The notes under the pieces were generated by a model. That model was not told the origin of the DNA and searched no databases. It saw only the letters and a program-made list of their open reading frames with translations. This document shows, in pieces, positions 42,623 to 55,704 of a DNA stretch of 64,000 nt. The stretch comes from Lepiota brunneoincarnata (taxonomy: Eukaryota > Basidiomycota > Agaricomycetes > Agaricales > Agaricaceae), in assembly GCA_023014365.1 (NCBI GenBank), contig JAEBUN010000009.1, positions 1,418,416 to 1,482,415 of the forward strand. The letters are read 5' to 3'. The stretch's first letter is position 1; each line of letters starts with the position of its first letter. The position numbers and the translations under genes are program-made.

Positions 42623-45600
42623 TGGTGGGGTTGTCTAATTTGTGGGCCCTTTTATATTCTTCAATGACTTCCTTGGCGTTCTCCAGGTTTCCTTCTGGCT
42701 CCCAGGAATCCTCGGTGGGAAGGTATCCTTTCCATCTGACTAGGAATTGATACTTGTTCCGGAATTTTCTGTGGCGCAGTATTGACTCGACCTCGTATTC
42801 TTCTTCTCCATTTACAAGGTCGGGTGGTGGGGCTGTGTTGTATTCCCCATGTGTGTCGTTCTCTTCTGCAGGCATTAGGAGGCTCGCATGAAACTTGTTG
42901 TGGATCTTCCATTTGATGGGTAATTTTAGTTCATAGGTTACAGGTCCAAGTTTTCTTGTTATGGTGAAGGGACCTTCTCGGCGTTGGGCCAGTTTCTTTG
43001 AGGCGTACTGAATTGGGAGGTTGCGGTTGTCGAGCCAAACCTTCTGTCCAACTTTTAGCTTGATATCTGGCCGGTTATATCTTGCAGCCATTTTTAGTCT
43101 GGCTTGTTCATGCGCAGCTTGGGCTTCTTGGCGTATCTTGGCGAGGTATTTAAACTTCTCTCCTATTGCTGGAATGTTCGTTGGCTCCTCGGAGGTCGGA
43201 AATCCTTTGGGGCTTGATCCATAGAGGAGTTCAAATGGGGTATGTTGGTGTTCGGCATGTGTTTTCGAGTTATGGACATATTCCAGGAGTGGGAGTGCCT
43301 TTACCCATTTGTTCGGGTTCGATGAGCAATAGATGCCAAGGTAGAGTTCTATTTCTTGATTGAATCGCTCTGTTTGTCCGTCTGTCTGGGGGTGGTAGGC
43401 GGTAGAGAGTGCTTGTTCGATTCCGAGTTGTTTGTAGAATTCTTTCATGGATTTGGCAGCGAATCTGGGGTCGCGATCACTGAGAACTTTCTCGGGAAGG
43501 CCAAATCTAGAGAATAGCCGTTTGATAAGAATTTCGGCGATCTTGTCCGCGTTGGCGGTTTTCGCAGTAGGTTCTAGAATTATCCCCTTCGTAAGCTGGT
43601 CGACCACGACCAGTATAGAATCATGGGGTCCGTCCGGGGGTAGGTCTGTGATAAGATCCATCGAGATGTTCGAGAATGGACGGGTAGAACGGGGTCCAGG
43701 GATAGGTTGAAGCGGTGGTTTTAGGGGGTGGCGATTGATCTTGTATTGTTGGCAAGCACCACATCCTTTGACGTAGTTTTTGACAAATGATCGCATCCCG
43801 GGCCAGTAGGCGTATTCCTGGAGTTTTCTAGTTGTTTCTGCGATTCCAGGGTGTCCTGCGGTGGGTGAGTCGTGTACTCTTTGCAGTAAGCGGCGTCTGA
43901 GGTGTAAATCTTGTGGTATAAATAGTTTTCCTTGAACACGTGGGTGTCCTGAGTCATCTTCTTGGGCGATGTCGGTCTGTTTCTTTTTCTTCCACAGCTC
44001 TTTTATTTCCTGTTTAGTATTTTCGTCGATAATATGGATATGCTTGTGGCTGTTCTGGGGTGAAGAATTTGTCAGGGGAGTGCAACGACCTGTTTGTTGT
44101 CTCTTGTCTTGGGTTCATGATCGGGTCGTCTGGAAAGGGCAGTCTGCTGGTCCATTTTTCTTTCCAGGGATATGTCGGATTTCGATGTCGAATCGTTGCA
44201 TGTAGGCAATCCATCGGGCTTGTCTTCTGCTGAGGTCTTCAGGTTTTCTCCAGCGGCGAAGGTTGTCGTGATCTGACCATACGATGGTCTTGTGTGATGA
44301 TCCTTCTATGTGGTGGCGCCATTCTTTGAGTGCTCGGATAATGGCGAAGAGTTCCTGTTCGGAGCAATGATAGTTGCGTTCGGCTGGTGAGAATCCTTTC
44401 GAGAAGTATGCGACTGGGTGTTTAACTCCATTGTTGTCGCGTTGAAGTAGGACTGCTCCTGATGCAAATAGTGATGCGTCGCATTCGATTTCGAAGGGTT
44501 TGTCTCGGTCGGGGACCATTAATACCGGTTCGCTTTGGAATTTTCTCTTGAGAGTATCGAAGGCGTTCTGGCATTCTTCTGTCCATTCGAATTTCTTGGT
44601 TTTGGACATTAGGGCATTGAGAGGTTTTGCCCATGTGGCGTATTGGTGTATGAATTTTCGATAGAAGTTGCAAAATCCTATGAATTTTCGTACGTCGCGT
44701 GGGGTAGTTGGTGTTGGCCATTCAGCGATGCCTTTGAGCTTTGCTGGGTCCATCGAAACTGAGTCGGGAGTGATAATAACTCCTAGATATTCGAGTCGTT
44801 GTCGTTCGAATTCGCATTTCTCGGTTTTGAGGTATAGATCGTTGTCCTTGAGTATCTTGAGTACTTCTCTTGTGAGGCGTCGAAGTTCTTGTTTTGTTTT
44901 TGCGTGAATGAGGATGTCGTCCATGTAAACGATTACTCCTCCATTGTCGATGAGTTTTCGGAATAATGAGTCCATCATGGTTTGGAATGTTGCTGGGGAG
45001 TTACACATTCCAAAGAACATAACCGTGGGTTCGAATAATCCTCGGGGTGTCCTGAAGGCTCCTTTCCATTCATCTCCTTTGCGTATGCGGATGTTGTTGT
45101 ATCCTGCTCGTACGTCGAGTTTGGTAAAATATCTTGATCCTCGGAGTTTGTCGAGAATATGAGAGATGAGGGGGAGGTTGTATGCATTTTTGACGGTATG
45201 CTCGTTGAGGTACCTGTAGTCTTGACAGGGGCGTAGTTTTCCGTCTTTCTTTCCTACGAAGAAGAAAGGTGATGCCATTGGCGATTCGGATGGTCGAATG
45301 TATCCCTTTTGAAGGTTTTCTTCTAGGAACGTGTCGAGTTCCTTTTCTTCATTGAGGGAGAGTCGGTAGGACTTCATGGCAATTGGTTTGAATGATTCCT
45401 TGAGTTCAATTTTGTGATCCCATGGTCGTTGTGGGGGGAATCGTTCGGCTTGTTTCTTGCTAAATACTGGGAGGTATTCGTGGAATTCCGTGGGTACGAC
45501 TTTTCTTGGGTCGTCGTTTTTCTTTTCTCCGTGTTGTACAGCGAGGAATTGTGATGCGGAGGCTTTGAAGTTGATTTCTTCGAAGCTTGTGGGCTCTAGT

Positions 45601-46000
45601 GTGGAGATGTGGTTGAGTTGGTCGTTGTAGATCCAATCGGGTTCCATGGATTGGATGAGTTCTCGGAATATAGTGTTGTCCCAACGTTCGTTTCTCCAGC
45701 GTAGTTGTTTGGCATCCCAGTCGATGTCTGGGTTGTGTTCTGCAAGCCAAGGGAATCCAAGGATGAGTCTTGGGCTTCCGAGGGAGACTACTTTTGGTTT
45801 GATCTCCATATTCTTCCCGTTAACCGTTAGGTTGAGGGTCGTGTAGTGGGTGGCTGTTCCATTTTCGTTAACAGATCCATCGGCATTTCGTACTTCGATG
45901 GGTCGATCGAGGGGTGTTGTTTTGAATGAATGTTGTTTGACCATTCCGGGGTCAATGAAGTTTCCTGCTGCTCCTGAGTCGAGTAGGGCGAAGTAGTTCC
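42504..46000 (-). pseudogene. Element A2 pol, broken by several one-base indels
   Basis: The same domains as A1 are present in pieces: RT and RNase H in the frame 45944-44115 (YMDDIL, ECDASLFASG), and integrase plus chromodomain in the frame 43796-42504. Relative to A1 there are extra bases just before the protease DSG (near 45985-45995), after KKNGPAD (near 44145) and near 44050, and a lost base after EEYKRAHKL (near 42630), which makes the reading run on past the normal pol end. No functional polyprotein can be made. Confidence 0.9.
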
Positions 46001-46163
46001 ACGCTTTCGGGTCCTTCCTTAGTGAATTTGTGTTTTCGGATTCGACAGGGTAGATGTATTACGCGTGCTGACGATTCCTGTAACTTTACAACATTAATAT
46101 CATTTTGTGAATAGGAAAGGGAAGGAGGTCTTTGTGGAGGGCTAGACGTGGTGGCTAGTCTCC

Positions 46164-47300
46164 TTAGGCAAAATCCTTAACCAGAGGGGCATCTGGGTGG
46201 TTGGATTCATTTGCAAAATGTTCGTAGATGTCCTCGACTTCTTCGTCGGTTGCATCTTCTAGTATGTTGTATAGCGAGTTCTTTTTCCTGTAGCTTGCTT
46301 GTCTTCTTCTGGATATCGCATTTGACCGGTTTCTGGCATCCAAATTGCGGGGTAATTCGGATCGGCGATATATTGTCTTCTTGGTGGGGCATTCGCGGGC
46401 GAAGTGTCCAGTCTTGCGGCAGTTGAAGCATCTCTTTTCTTTGAGATCCTTTCTTTGGGCGTCCGTGAGGATTGCATTGAGGGCTTCGCGGGTGCGTTCT
46501 TGTACCAACTGGTGGAGTCTGTCTTCTTCGGTCTCCTCGTCTTCATCAGCTTCCTCGGCGAGTAGATCTGGCTCGTCCTCAAAGTCGAGGTTGTAGACTG
46601 CTTCGGCGAGTTGGTCAATATCCATTGCGTTAGGGTCTGTTGCTTGATAGGGCAGTGGGACACGGCGCGTAAAAGCATTTCTTTTCCCTTTAAATGGGCG
46701 AGTGCGCGAAGTCGTTGGAAACGAGGGAGTTCCTCGAGTTTGCATATAGTCGCGTTGAGTTTGTAGTATTTGATATGCTGTTCGAGCTTGCTTGAACCAG
46801 TCGCTGAGTTTGTTTCCTGGATTGAGGCTAATTGTCTTGATTGCGACGGGGCGATCCAGCCCGTTCTTGAAATAGTTGACCGCCGCCACTCCATCTCCAA
46901 GGTCGGCCTGATAGGCAAGTATCTGGAACTGGGATATGTAATCGTCGATATATCGTCCATTCTGTTTGAGGTGGCGGATTCTGTCCATTGCATCGGCGGG
47001 GACATTGTTTGGGGCGAAGGATGTATCGAGTCCTTCGAGAAATTTCTTCCATGTCGGAAGGGTCTGGCTTCCATCAAGTTCTTTGTTTGATTCCAAGAAT
47101 GCTCCTCTCCATGTTGCGGCGGGGCCGGTGGACATGTATGAAAGGGCGAATTGTATCTTGGTCTTGTCATCGGAAAAGGCTCCTGGCTTTGCATCGATGT
47201 ATAGTTGTACTGCATCCTTCCAGAGGCGGAAGTAGTCGGTCTCTCCATTAAAGGTTGGGGGTGTGTTGAATTTTTGCGGAGGAGGCCATATTGTTAATGT
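46164..47300 (-). pseudogene. Element A2 gag, frameshifted near its start
   Basis: The capsid and zinc-knuckle sequence (CFNCRKTGHFAREC) is intact. The ATG corresponding to A1 gag is followed within ten codons by a +1 shift (AAAATTCAACAC against AAAATCAATACA in A1), so MASSAKI runs into a stop. The rest of Gag is instead fused to a different upstream frame (open from about 47417). A further +1 shift lies upstream near 47508. Confidence 0.85.
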
Positions 47301-48228
47301 CAGAGGTTGTGGATTCCTCGTCGGAAGTGTGAATAGACCCGGTAGTGGGGCTAACTTCGGATGGTTCGGATTGTACAGGGGAACTGGATCGAGGCGGTGA
47401 GTGTACCGGTGATCCAAGTGGTGATGCGAGGGGTGAGAATGTTCTTGGGGGTTTCTGTTGCGAAGTGTTGTCGCTAGTTCTTGTACTTGTTGAGGGTTGA
47501 GGACCGGAGGATGGGGGTAGATGTTCTATGAATCGGCTCCCCGAGCTTTGAGCGGGTAGAGGTGGCAGTTCTTTCAGGTGGTGGTTGTTTAGGTAGGGAT
47601 TGAAGAACTGATGCTGGGGGTGCTGGGTATCCTGGGTCTTCTGTTCGACGTTGAACTCTCTCGGTAGGTTGTGTAGGGTACTGGTGCGGAACCAGAGGGT
47701 GAACGAGTGAGGGGTATAGGTTTTGTTTTCTTTTTAGGGTCCGTGGTGGAGGGGGTGTGAAGTCGGGTTCGGAGTCGGTTGTCGACCAGTCAGAACTGTT
47801 GGATTCTTCGTAGTCGGTGGCAAGGGGGTCGTTTCGGTTTGTAGACAGGGTGAAGAGGGAAGAAGTCGAAGGTGAAGGTGAGGGTGAATAAACAACGCTT
47901 GCGGGTGCGTTATCCCAATCGACGCTTGAAGGTGCGGATGACCTGTATACAACGCTTACGGGTGCGTTATCCCAATCAACACTTAAAGGTGTGGATGACC
48001 TATCAACGCTTTCGGTGCGTCTGACCAAGGGTGCAGAGGGTATGGTGGCCTGCTCTACGGGGGTGTATCACCGGACAGCGACAAGGCGTGTCGTCAGATA
48101 CGGTTGGCACTCGGATAGCGATAAAGCGTATCGTCTGCCGGTGTGGAAGGGTAGCGACAAGGCGTACCGATACCACGGGGTGTACGATGGAGGTTGTCCA
48201 AAGGAAGCTTTAATCTAATGTTATGATC

Positions 48229-48918
48229 CGTGCTCCTTCTGTATCCGAGGATAACTGGAGACGGCCTTCAATCACTCTACAAGGTGTCCGAGACGGTTGG
48301 CCTTATAGAGCTTAGTGGATCGCGCTCAATGAGATAACGAGGGAAGACGCCAAGTTAAGGCAGAGAGGTAAACGACCGCTGTTAACAAGATTAAAGCTTA
48401 GGCTTTAATCTCTACTTGTACAGGCCTTATATACCTATGAGATGCTATATACTCGTTATAGGTTACTTGGCTGTTCTACTGGTCGTGCGCAGTCCTGACC
48501 ATGATGCACATCCTGGCTGATGGCATCCTAGCGTTATTTATATTACAATGAGTCAGTACTCTCGCTACTGCTGTGCGATGTTCCATCGCTTTCCTCTGAC
48601 TCATAATCTTCCTTCTCCCGATTGTATCTCCATGGAGTCCTTCTCCGTTCTCGCTCTCCATTCTCTCGGTGCTTCCATCCGTATCGGAGGTTGGATCGGT
48701 TGATCCATGGTTATCTTCCTCGTCCTCGGGGTATTCCAATATATCCTCCAAGGTTATCTCCATTCCTGCTTCTCTCGCCAGGTCCTGCATGGCGGTGTAG
48801 TACTTCCCCTTCCTCGTCTTCGTATTCTTGTGCCCGTAGTTGGTCTGTAGTCTCCTGTACCCATCTTGTAAAGTCGAACAGTAATTCTTGTTCCTCCCGG
48901 TCTGGACTGTTCATAACA
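48229..48918 (-). repeat. 5' LTR of A2
   Basis: 690 bp, 8 bp shorter than intact LTRs. Small indels (for example around 48605-48650 and 48800) break the LTR ORF. Next to it, the A2 leader reads AGATTAAAGCTT, a 12-nt perfect complement of LTR AAGCTTTAATCT. Confidence 0.9.
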
Positions 48919-49653
48919 GGCACTTGGCAACATCACATATACCCAACCTCAAAATCGAGATCCTGGAAGATGTAACTGGGATTGTGTCAGGATGTGAAGA
49001 GATGCCCTGGGCTGGTGGGGTCAAAATCCATGGTGGAGAGTAATGCACATTGGGAGGGCATATCATCAGAGGACTCAGACAGAGATATGGATGAAGAGCC
49101 TGAAAACTGGGTTTCCAATTAAACTATGCTGTAACTCTAGGTTTCCAAACAGAATTATCCAGTTAAGACAGCTTCAACTGCATGTCGGAATAAGCATGAT
49201 TGATTTCTCGCCAAGAATGAGTGGCAATGACAGCAACAAAAGCGGCGGAGGTAACGAGTAACAGCAGCCAGAATGGTGTGAGGTAATGACAGCGGCAACA
49301 AGGGAGGGACAGGCTAATCCATTTATGTTGAAGTCAGCTCAAAAGGTGGATAACAGCAGTATATATTCATGAGGGAGACAACAGTAGTAGGGTGACAAGA
49401 GTGTAAGTACTAAGGAGGGTAAGTGGACAAGGATACCTACATGTAGACTACAAGAATATAAGCTACCTACAGTGTGGCTACCATGAGGTGGTCGGGGACA
49501 GGAATCGGTATTCCATCAGTTTGCCGAAATCACGGATTCCTGTTGATAGTCACACTTGCCATTCGTGCGTCTTTGATGGTCATACTAGATAAATAATGAC
49601 AGAAGCTCACCCAACCCTCCCCTTCCATCCTCTGTTCTGTTCAGCCTCTATAG
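48919..49653. other. Spacer between Gypsy elements A2 and B
   Basis: About 0.7 kb. The first 130 bp have an open frame (HIPNLKIEILEDVTGIVSG) that might be displaced retroelement coding sequence. Around 49200-49300 ATGACAGC(A/G)GCAACAA-type motifs recur. From about 49600 the sequence (CCTTCCATCCTCTGTTCTGT) matches the flank of the membrane-protein family at about 59890. Confidence 0.45.
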
Positions 49654-50195
49654 TGTATGAAGGTTTGCAAGTTCGAGAGGGGAGGCAAGCGTCGTTGAGC
49701 TGAGTCAAGGAGAGGGAGAGATCGCGACAGAACTTTGGAGATAGAGGGTATATATTTTCACTGGAGGACGAATCCTCCCTCTTCTACATTAAATACGGTA
49801 AAGAAATAAATACTACATTATTCGTCGGTTATCAGAGAAGACAGCGAACGTACACGAAAAGGAGCGAAATTGTATAACTACAAGAGGCCGTGTAAGTGAA
49901 ACAAAATGTAGCGAAGACAAATTTTCGTGAAACAGGAACCTGGAGAAAAACTTACAAGTACGCTAGGAAGGAAAAGGTAGCTAGAAGGAAGGAGAGGGAA
50001 CGGCTGTACTAAAGGTGTAGAAAAACTTAAGGAATGAAGAAAAATTTACATATGTTTCAACGGGAGGGGACTTATCTGAAGACCGAGGGTACGCGTGGCC
50101 CAGGGTCGTCGCTCCGTTCCGTTGTTCGTCATCTGAGTCCAACGCTCGTCCTCTTCCGTATCGTTTCCACGCGTAGCCAGGAGACTACTCCCACA
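49654..50195 (-). repeat. 3' LTR of element B
   Basis: 542 bp; about a dozen single-base differences or indels from the partner at 55984. Confidence 0.92.
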
Positions 50196-51433
50196 TATCC
50201 CCCTTTCTTTCGGATCGCAACTGTCCTCAGTTGCCCTCACCATCATCTTCCACAGCCGCCAAATCTTCCAAATCCACAATTCCGTAATCCCTTCCAAACG
50301 AGCGCGAGACCGAGGGTGGTAAGGGATGAGACGGAAGGCGGCAAATTTGAGGCGAGATACTGCGCCGTTAACCTCGGCAAGTATATAGGCTCCGCTGCGC
50401 AACTGCTTGACTACCACCATAGGACCGAAATAATGAGGTTTGCACTTGCGGCCGAGTTCCGGTTCGATGCGTTTGTTTAAGACCAGCACAAGCGCACCCG
50501 GTCCGAACTTATGGTCGCGAATTCGGCCTTGGTTTCGCTTAGCGAAATCTCCCGTAGACCTATAACGCGCAGCCAGGACCTTGTCTTCCATGGTCTTGAG
50601 GTCGTCATCACGTTTCTCGAGGGCTCGGGCACGGACAGCCAGCAGCTCGGAGTCGGAGAGTCGGTTAGCGATGTGAGGGAACAAGAAGGTCGCCTCGGCG
50701 ATGTCGAATGGGAGCAACGGCTCGATTCCATGGACGGCGTAGTAGGGTGTCATGCCAGTAGCCTTTCTTGTAGTAACTCGGTCGGCCCAAAAAATGTATG
50801 CAGCGTGTTCGTACCATTTGCGTGCATCGCCGTTGCAAGCCTTGATGAGAGCATCTCGAATAGTCCTGTGCGTCGTTTCTACCACTCCGTTGGATTGGGA
50901 ATTGTAAGCTGAAATACGAATGTGGTGGATATGATACTTATCAGCTAACCAGTCAGCGCAGCTACAAATGCTGTCCCGTTATCTGTAACGATCTCGTCTA
51001 AACCTCCCCATCGACACAAGATCTCTTCAAATATGAAGGCCCCGAGCGTTCGACCATTTTCCTTCTTGAGAGCTCGCCATTCTGGCCAACCTGTGAGGCT
51101 ACAACGGGCTTGTACAATATACTTGAAGCCGTGGGAGGGCGGCATATGCATGGTATCAACGTATGCCTTCCGAAAAAGCGTTGCTGGGTGCTGGATTACA
51201 GGGGGGATTACAACATGTTGAGTAGAGCGAATCTGGCATTGGTGACATGTCTTGAGGTACCAGCGTAGGTCTTGATCGAGAGTAGGCCACCAGAAACGAT
51301 CCGATAAGGTACGTCGTGTCGCAAAAAATTCCTTGTGACCTAACTGATCATGTGCCGCTTTCAACAAACCCACCCTTGCATCCGTTCCCATCACCACCTG
51401 TTGATGCCGCCCTCCGTGTTCCTTCCTCCACAA
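50046..51433 (-). pseudogene. Element B integrase, in two frames, ending inside the LTR
   Basis: The first frame (51433-50945) has the zinc-binding His/Cys part (HDQLGHKEFFATRRTL, then CHQCQIRS) and the core with YVDTMHMPP and VTDNGTAFV. The second frame (50885-50046) has the end of the core (NGDARKWYEHAAYIFWADRV, TPYYAVHG) and the C-terminal GPGALVLVLNKRIEPELG region. The gap between them lacks part of the catalytic Glu region in frame. The last 50 codons lie in the 3' LTR, after the polypurine tract. Confidence 0.82.
50196..50210 (-). other. Polypurine tract of element B
   Basis: Minus strand AAAGAAAGGGGGATA directly before the 3' LTR. Confidence 0.8.
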
Positions 51434-53130
51434 CTTGTCCCCTCTAACAAAAACCTGCCAGCGTGACGGAGAAATGTTACTTTGGCCTTATCGGTGAGTC
51501 CTTGTGGCATTTTCATTGTCTCCAGAAATTTTCTGACTGCTCCTAGTTTCTTGTCTGTCTCTTCTGCTCGAAAATTTGCTGCATCGTCACCGATTTCTAG
51601 TCTGCCCTCCCCCTTCCTTTCTGATATGACGTCCCTGTCATTCCCCTGACCCACTGTCATCGCCCGAGCCGAACCAACATCCCCAGTTGATCCTGCCACC
51701 CAAACCCCACATCCAATCACCTCGTCAACCCAGTCCTCTGCTTCATCCATCCACCTTCCCCTGCCTCTTCGCCATCCTCCTCCGCTGCCCGGCGTCTTGA
51801 TAACCCATCTGGACCCTTGTGTTTCGCCCCCGGAACATGTACCAAGTCAAAATCAAACATCAAGATGGCCGAAATCCAACGATTCATGGCTGCGTTTGGG
51901 TGAATGTCAGGTTTGTTCACCATTCCCTTGATGTATGTGCATCAACCTCAACCACTAATTTTTTGCCCCAATTATCCAGAGTTTTGTCGCATTGAGTGCT
52001 CGAAAGAGGCCATATAACTCGAGCTTGGCCTGTGAATATCGCGAAATCTGTTCGCTCCACGCAATCGATCCAAAACGTGCTGGCCGTCATCGTTCCTCCT
52101 CATCCAGCTGCGCTAAAACAAACCCGACTGCAATCACTGAGGTATCCACTGATAGAATAATAGGAAAGGGGAGTGTGTGATCGATTGGCCGAATTGCCTT
52201 GCATGTCGTAACACGTTTCTTTACCTCCTCCATCGCTACCTTCTGTTCATCTTCCCATCGAAAGGCCTCCTTCGTCACTCTCGTTAGCTTCGTTAACGGG
52301 TTGCACACCTCCGCAAAACCCTTGATCCAGTTCCTCACTGTACCCGCCATCCCCAAAAATCCTCGGACTTCTGACACGTTCCGACATTCCGGCCACTTCA
52401 AATCTTGTCCACTGTCGTCCCATCTGGTTCCTGACCCTCGTACGTGCATCGCCGTCCCACCACAATGATATCTGGCTGACATAATTGAAGTTTCTTGGCT
52501 GATACGGTCGCGCCTGCATGTTTGAGCCGATGAAGGACCCGATTCAGGTCATTGGCATGTTCCCAGATAAAACGCTGAATGCCTGGGTTGTCCAGAATGG
52601 TCTCGTAGTACCATCGTGCTTCTCATACCGTGATTTGGGCCCTAACAATGTGACATCATCTAGGAAGTTTGGTGCACAATCAGTTTCGTTTTGCAGGATA
52701 AAGGCCACATCGTTATGGAAGATTCCTACTGAGCCTGTCCAGCCCTGAGGAAGTACTGTGAGACGCATCGTGCCGAGTGGTGTATCAAATGTTGTGTAAT
52801 CGCGAGACCCCTCTGCCAAGGTACGGTGATCATAGCCAACGAAAAGGTCCAATCCTGAGTATATTGCACGCGCTGAGCATTGTTCTGCATACAGATAGAC
52901 AAGGGGGGGTTCTTGTGAATCGCGAATCGTGACTGCATTGAGGGGAGTAAGATTGTGAACGATACGTATATTCCCATCTTTCTTGGCGACCGTAAACCAT
53001 TGATGTTGATAGGAGCTGTAAGACGGTTCATATACCCCTGATCCGACCTTCTGTTTGATGAGGTTGACGACCTTCTCGCGAATGCCAGGGGGGATTGGCA
53101 GAGTCCTTTGGGTCCATGGTACATGTTCGA
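51434..53130 (-). pseudogene. Element B reverse transcriptase and RNase H, frameshifted
   Basis: Pieces in different minus frames. RT parts: YTTFDTPLGTMRLTVLPQGW and NFLDDVTLLGP (the YxDD equivalent, FLDD) at 52852-52544. Connection segment: VRGFLGMAGTVRNWIKGFAE and PLTKLTR at 52482-52087. RNase H: PIILSVDTSVIAVGFVLAQ. The RNase H end ALNRWI-like and KHKGPDGLSRR are at about 51923-51717. At least three frame changes. Confidence 0.8.
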
Positions 53131-54654
53131 TAACTGGAATTTTGACGGTGAGAAGTAATCATCCCGAAAACGTCCCTTCTCTGATTCATCCCATGCTAAC
53201 CCCATCTCGTTCTTCACTAGTACCTCCGCAACCAGCTTCTGCTCCTCTGGCCACAAGAATGCATTCGAAAATAGTCCAAGTGCATCCATATGTTCCTGAG
53301 TCAACTGTACACCTGGCGAAAATGATGGAGGGAAGGGGGATAAACCAGGTAGGGACCTCAAAGGATCTTCTGGGAAATGGCGCAGAATTCTGATGTCACT
53401 TGGCATTGTTCCAGGGACTGGTCGCACCTTGTCAGCTACCTTCTTGTAGGCCAGACACCTTGACTCCATATTGTAGGAAAAGGATGACCCCAGGATTACC
53501 TCCGTAAGAGAATCCATACCCGCCTTGACTTCCACTCCGTAATTCACCACCTCACTTCCTAGTACCATCAGGCCTTGTTTCATCCTCCCCCCAACTCGTT
53601 CTCTCGTTGGCACTACCACCTTCCTTTCTCCTCCCACTGGATCTGTGATCACCACATCCACCCCTCCATCCTCTCGTTCCACTTTTCCTAACTTCACGCT
53701 CTTTTGCCAAGGCCTCCCTAACAACAGTTGATACGGTGCCGTTTGGGGTGCAACAAATGCATGCGCATAAGTCTGGATTCCCCCCACTTCAATTTCCAAC
53801 CACTCAGCACATCCTCCCAGGTCCTCCTTTGCCCCACTTGCTACCTGCATCGTCATTCGTCGTCCAGGATTGACTCCAACTCCTAATTCTTCCCATAAAT
53901 CCCTTCGCACCACCACAATTTCAGACCCCTCATCCAAAAGCCCCACCTCCTGCACCTTCCCCATTACAACTACATCCACTTCTCGAAGCGGTGTCGCAAA
54001 CTCGAGTGGAATACCTGGTATTGTGGTTATTGTGGCTCCGACGGCTGCCTTCTGGTACGTGTGTTTTCCACCATGACTTTTCGAAGATCTCCACTGAGTG
54101 ACAATAAGTCCCGAATCGTAACTTCTGGGACCTTGGTTCCAGAATTCGGTCAAAAACCTGCTGCGCAGCTTGAGAATTGGCAAGCTTTGACTCAAATCGA
54201 TATGCTGGTTGGTGAACCACTGTTGAACTCCCTCCCTTTCCCTCGCTAATCTCTTGCTCCCCATAGCCTGCTCCTCCCCTTTCTCCGTTGATCCCCCACT
54301 CGACCCTTCTTCTCCTGAGCTCGTGTGGTTGCAAACCCATCGGCCTCTCCTCTTCCTCCTAACCCCTCTAACTCTGCTACAGCTCCCCATACGAAACCTT
54401 CGACTTCCGTAGTAGCCACAAATGAACTGAGGGCAGCTGGGGCCGGAGCCATCTGAACAGGTACTGGTGCAGGTGGAATATGGGGTGGCACATCGCGCAA
54501 GCCAAGCTTCACGTCAATTGCCCCCTTGAGGCCTCCTGGGTGACGTCGGTCTATCTGGGTTCCATCTGCGTGAGCGTAGAAGCCATTTGTGAGTGTGATA
54601 ACCCGTCTCATGCGCACGTATTCTGCTGCTATGGGGCATGTTCTGATGCGGCAG
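53131..54654 (-). pseudogene. Element B protease and linker region
   Basis: The minus frame 54390-52726 contains an aspartic-protease-like segment, VGLLDEGSEIVVVRRDLWEE, where D-E-G-S replaces the usual D-S/T-G, with LLLGRPW downstream as in Ty3-like proteases. Before it, an overlapping frame (54617-54246) carries GFYAHADGTQI and Pro/Ala-rich linker. Downstream the frame runs into RT sequence but with shifts. Confidence 0.65.
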
Positions 54655-55704
54655 TCAGGCTTTCATACAGAAACGACATCGATTGTCTGTTGGAGGGTTG
54701 GATGCATAGGCATGATGGGATGTCATAATGGGCTGTGTTGGGCCACCTATTGCTGGCACTCGGGTGATGGGTGTGGTCCATCGTGTTGGCGGTGGGATCC
54801 TCTCAGCTAATGCTGGAGCTGCCAAGACTAGTCGCGCATATGTTGATGCATAGTCTACGTCTGCCATATCTAAGCCATGGAGTTTCTTCGTCAATTCTTC
54901 CACCTCACTTCTCTCATCCTTTCTCTCCTCAAACCGTACTTTCCTCGTCTTTACCTCCCTTTTTCCCAATCTGCCTTTCTTCTTCCGCCCATCTTCCTCA
55001 TCACTTGACTTGCCTGACTCCTCATCACTTGAGTCTTTCCTTCCTCGACCCTTCCTCCCTCTCCTCCTCTGCCTTGCTAATTTTTCCAAAATAGGATCAT
55101 CATCCTCATCATCCACAGCCTCCCTCGAAAACACAAAACGTCCGGCCTCCATTGTCTTTTCAATAGTCGGGACCTGAGATCGGTCAAATGCATGGTCTTT
55201 TGTTTCCAGGCGATTTCGGATAGCTTTGCGAGCCTTTGTAGGTAGCCCTTTCCAAAAATAACGGTCTCGATCATCTTTGTTGATTTTCTTGTTGTCCACC
55301 AGGTATGAAGCAACTGGCCAAAACTCCCGATAATAAGTATTGAGATCATCTTCATCGTCAACATCTCCATCGGCTGCCCTGGTGTATTTTGACAAGCTGA
55401 TTGACCGTAAACTTTTCGCCGAGTTGGGACTTGGAGTACAAGTCAAGTATCTTGTTCTTCAGCTTGTCAAAGTCATTCTCATACCCCTCTAAGCTCTTCC
55501 AGAATCGTTTCGTCTTCGCATCTGTATACCTCACCACCACTTTCGCCTTCTCCCGCACATCCAACCCACATGCTATTGCATGTTCCTCAAACTCCTCCAG
55601 GAAATCCTTCAACTCCTCTGGGTATTTCGGATCAAGTCAGGAGCACGAGAGCTGCCAGGTGCTGGCATCCCTGCGATCCCCTTGGTTGTAGTGTTGGTTG
55701 CCAT
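54655..55704 (-). pseudogene. Element B Gag, at least two frameshifts
   Basis: The likely start ATG at 55704 reads MATNTTTKGIAGMPAPGS. Two shifts follow (near 55635 and 55385). The capsid part then reads PEELKDFLEEFEEHAIACGL, LNTYYREFWPVASYLVD and YFWKGLPTKARKAIRNRL. A Lys/Arg-rich, acidic linker and the Cys-rich CRFCMKADCRIRTCP follow, the latter partly in the next frame. Confidence 0.8.

Larger units (their letters stand above)
32419..48918 (-). mobile_element. Gypsy element A, copy A2 (minus), interrupted by A1
   Basis: Full-length element read on the minus strand: 5' LTR 48229-48918, internal region 41366-48228, and a 3' LTR in two parts (41285-41365 and 32419-33035) separated by the A1 insertion. 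The two 3' LTR parts sum to 698 bp, the standard length. Coding regions carry several one-base indels relative to A1, so A2 is the older, inactive copy. Flanks (GGGTC before 32419, GGCAC after 48918) do not form a clear target duplication. Confidence 0.9.

Noticed and set aside
48919..49045. Continuation of the tyrosine-recombinase-type reverse transcriptase after A2
   Set aside because: Joining 31460 to this segment gives no recognisable reverse-transcriptase or RNase H sequence in any frame, despite similar flanking bases.
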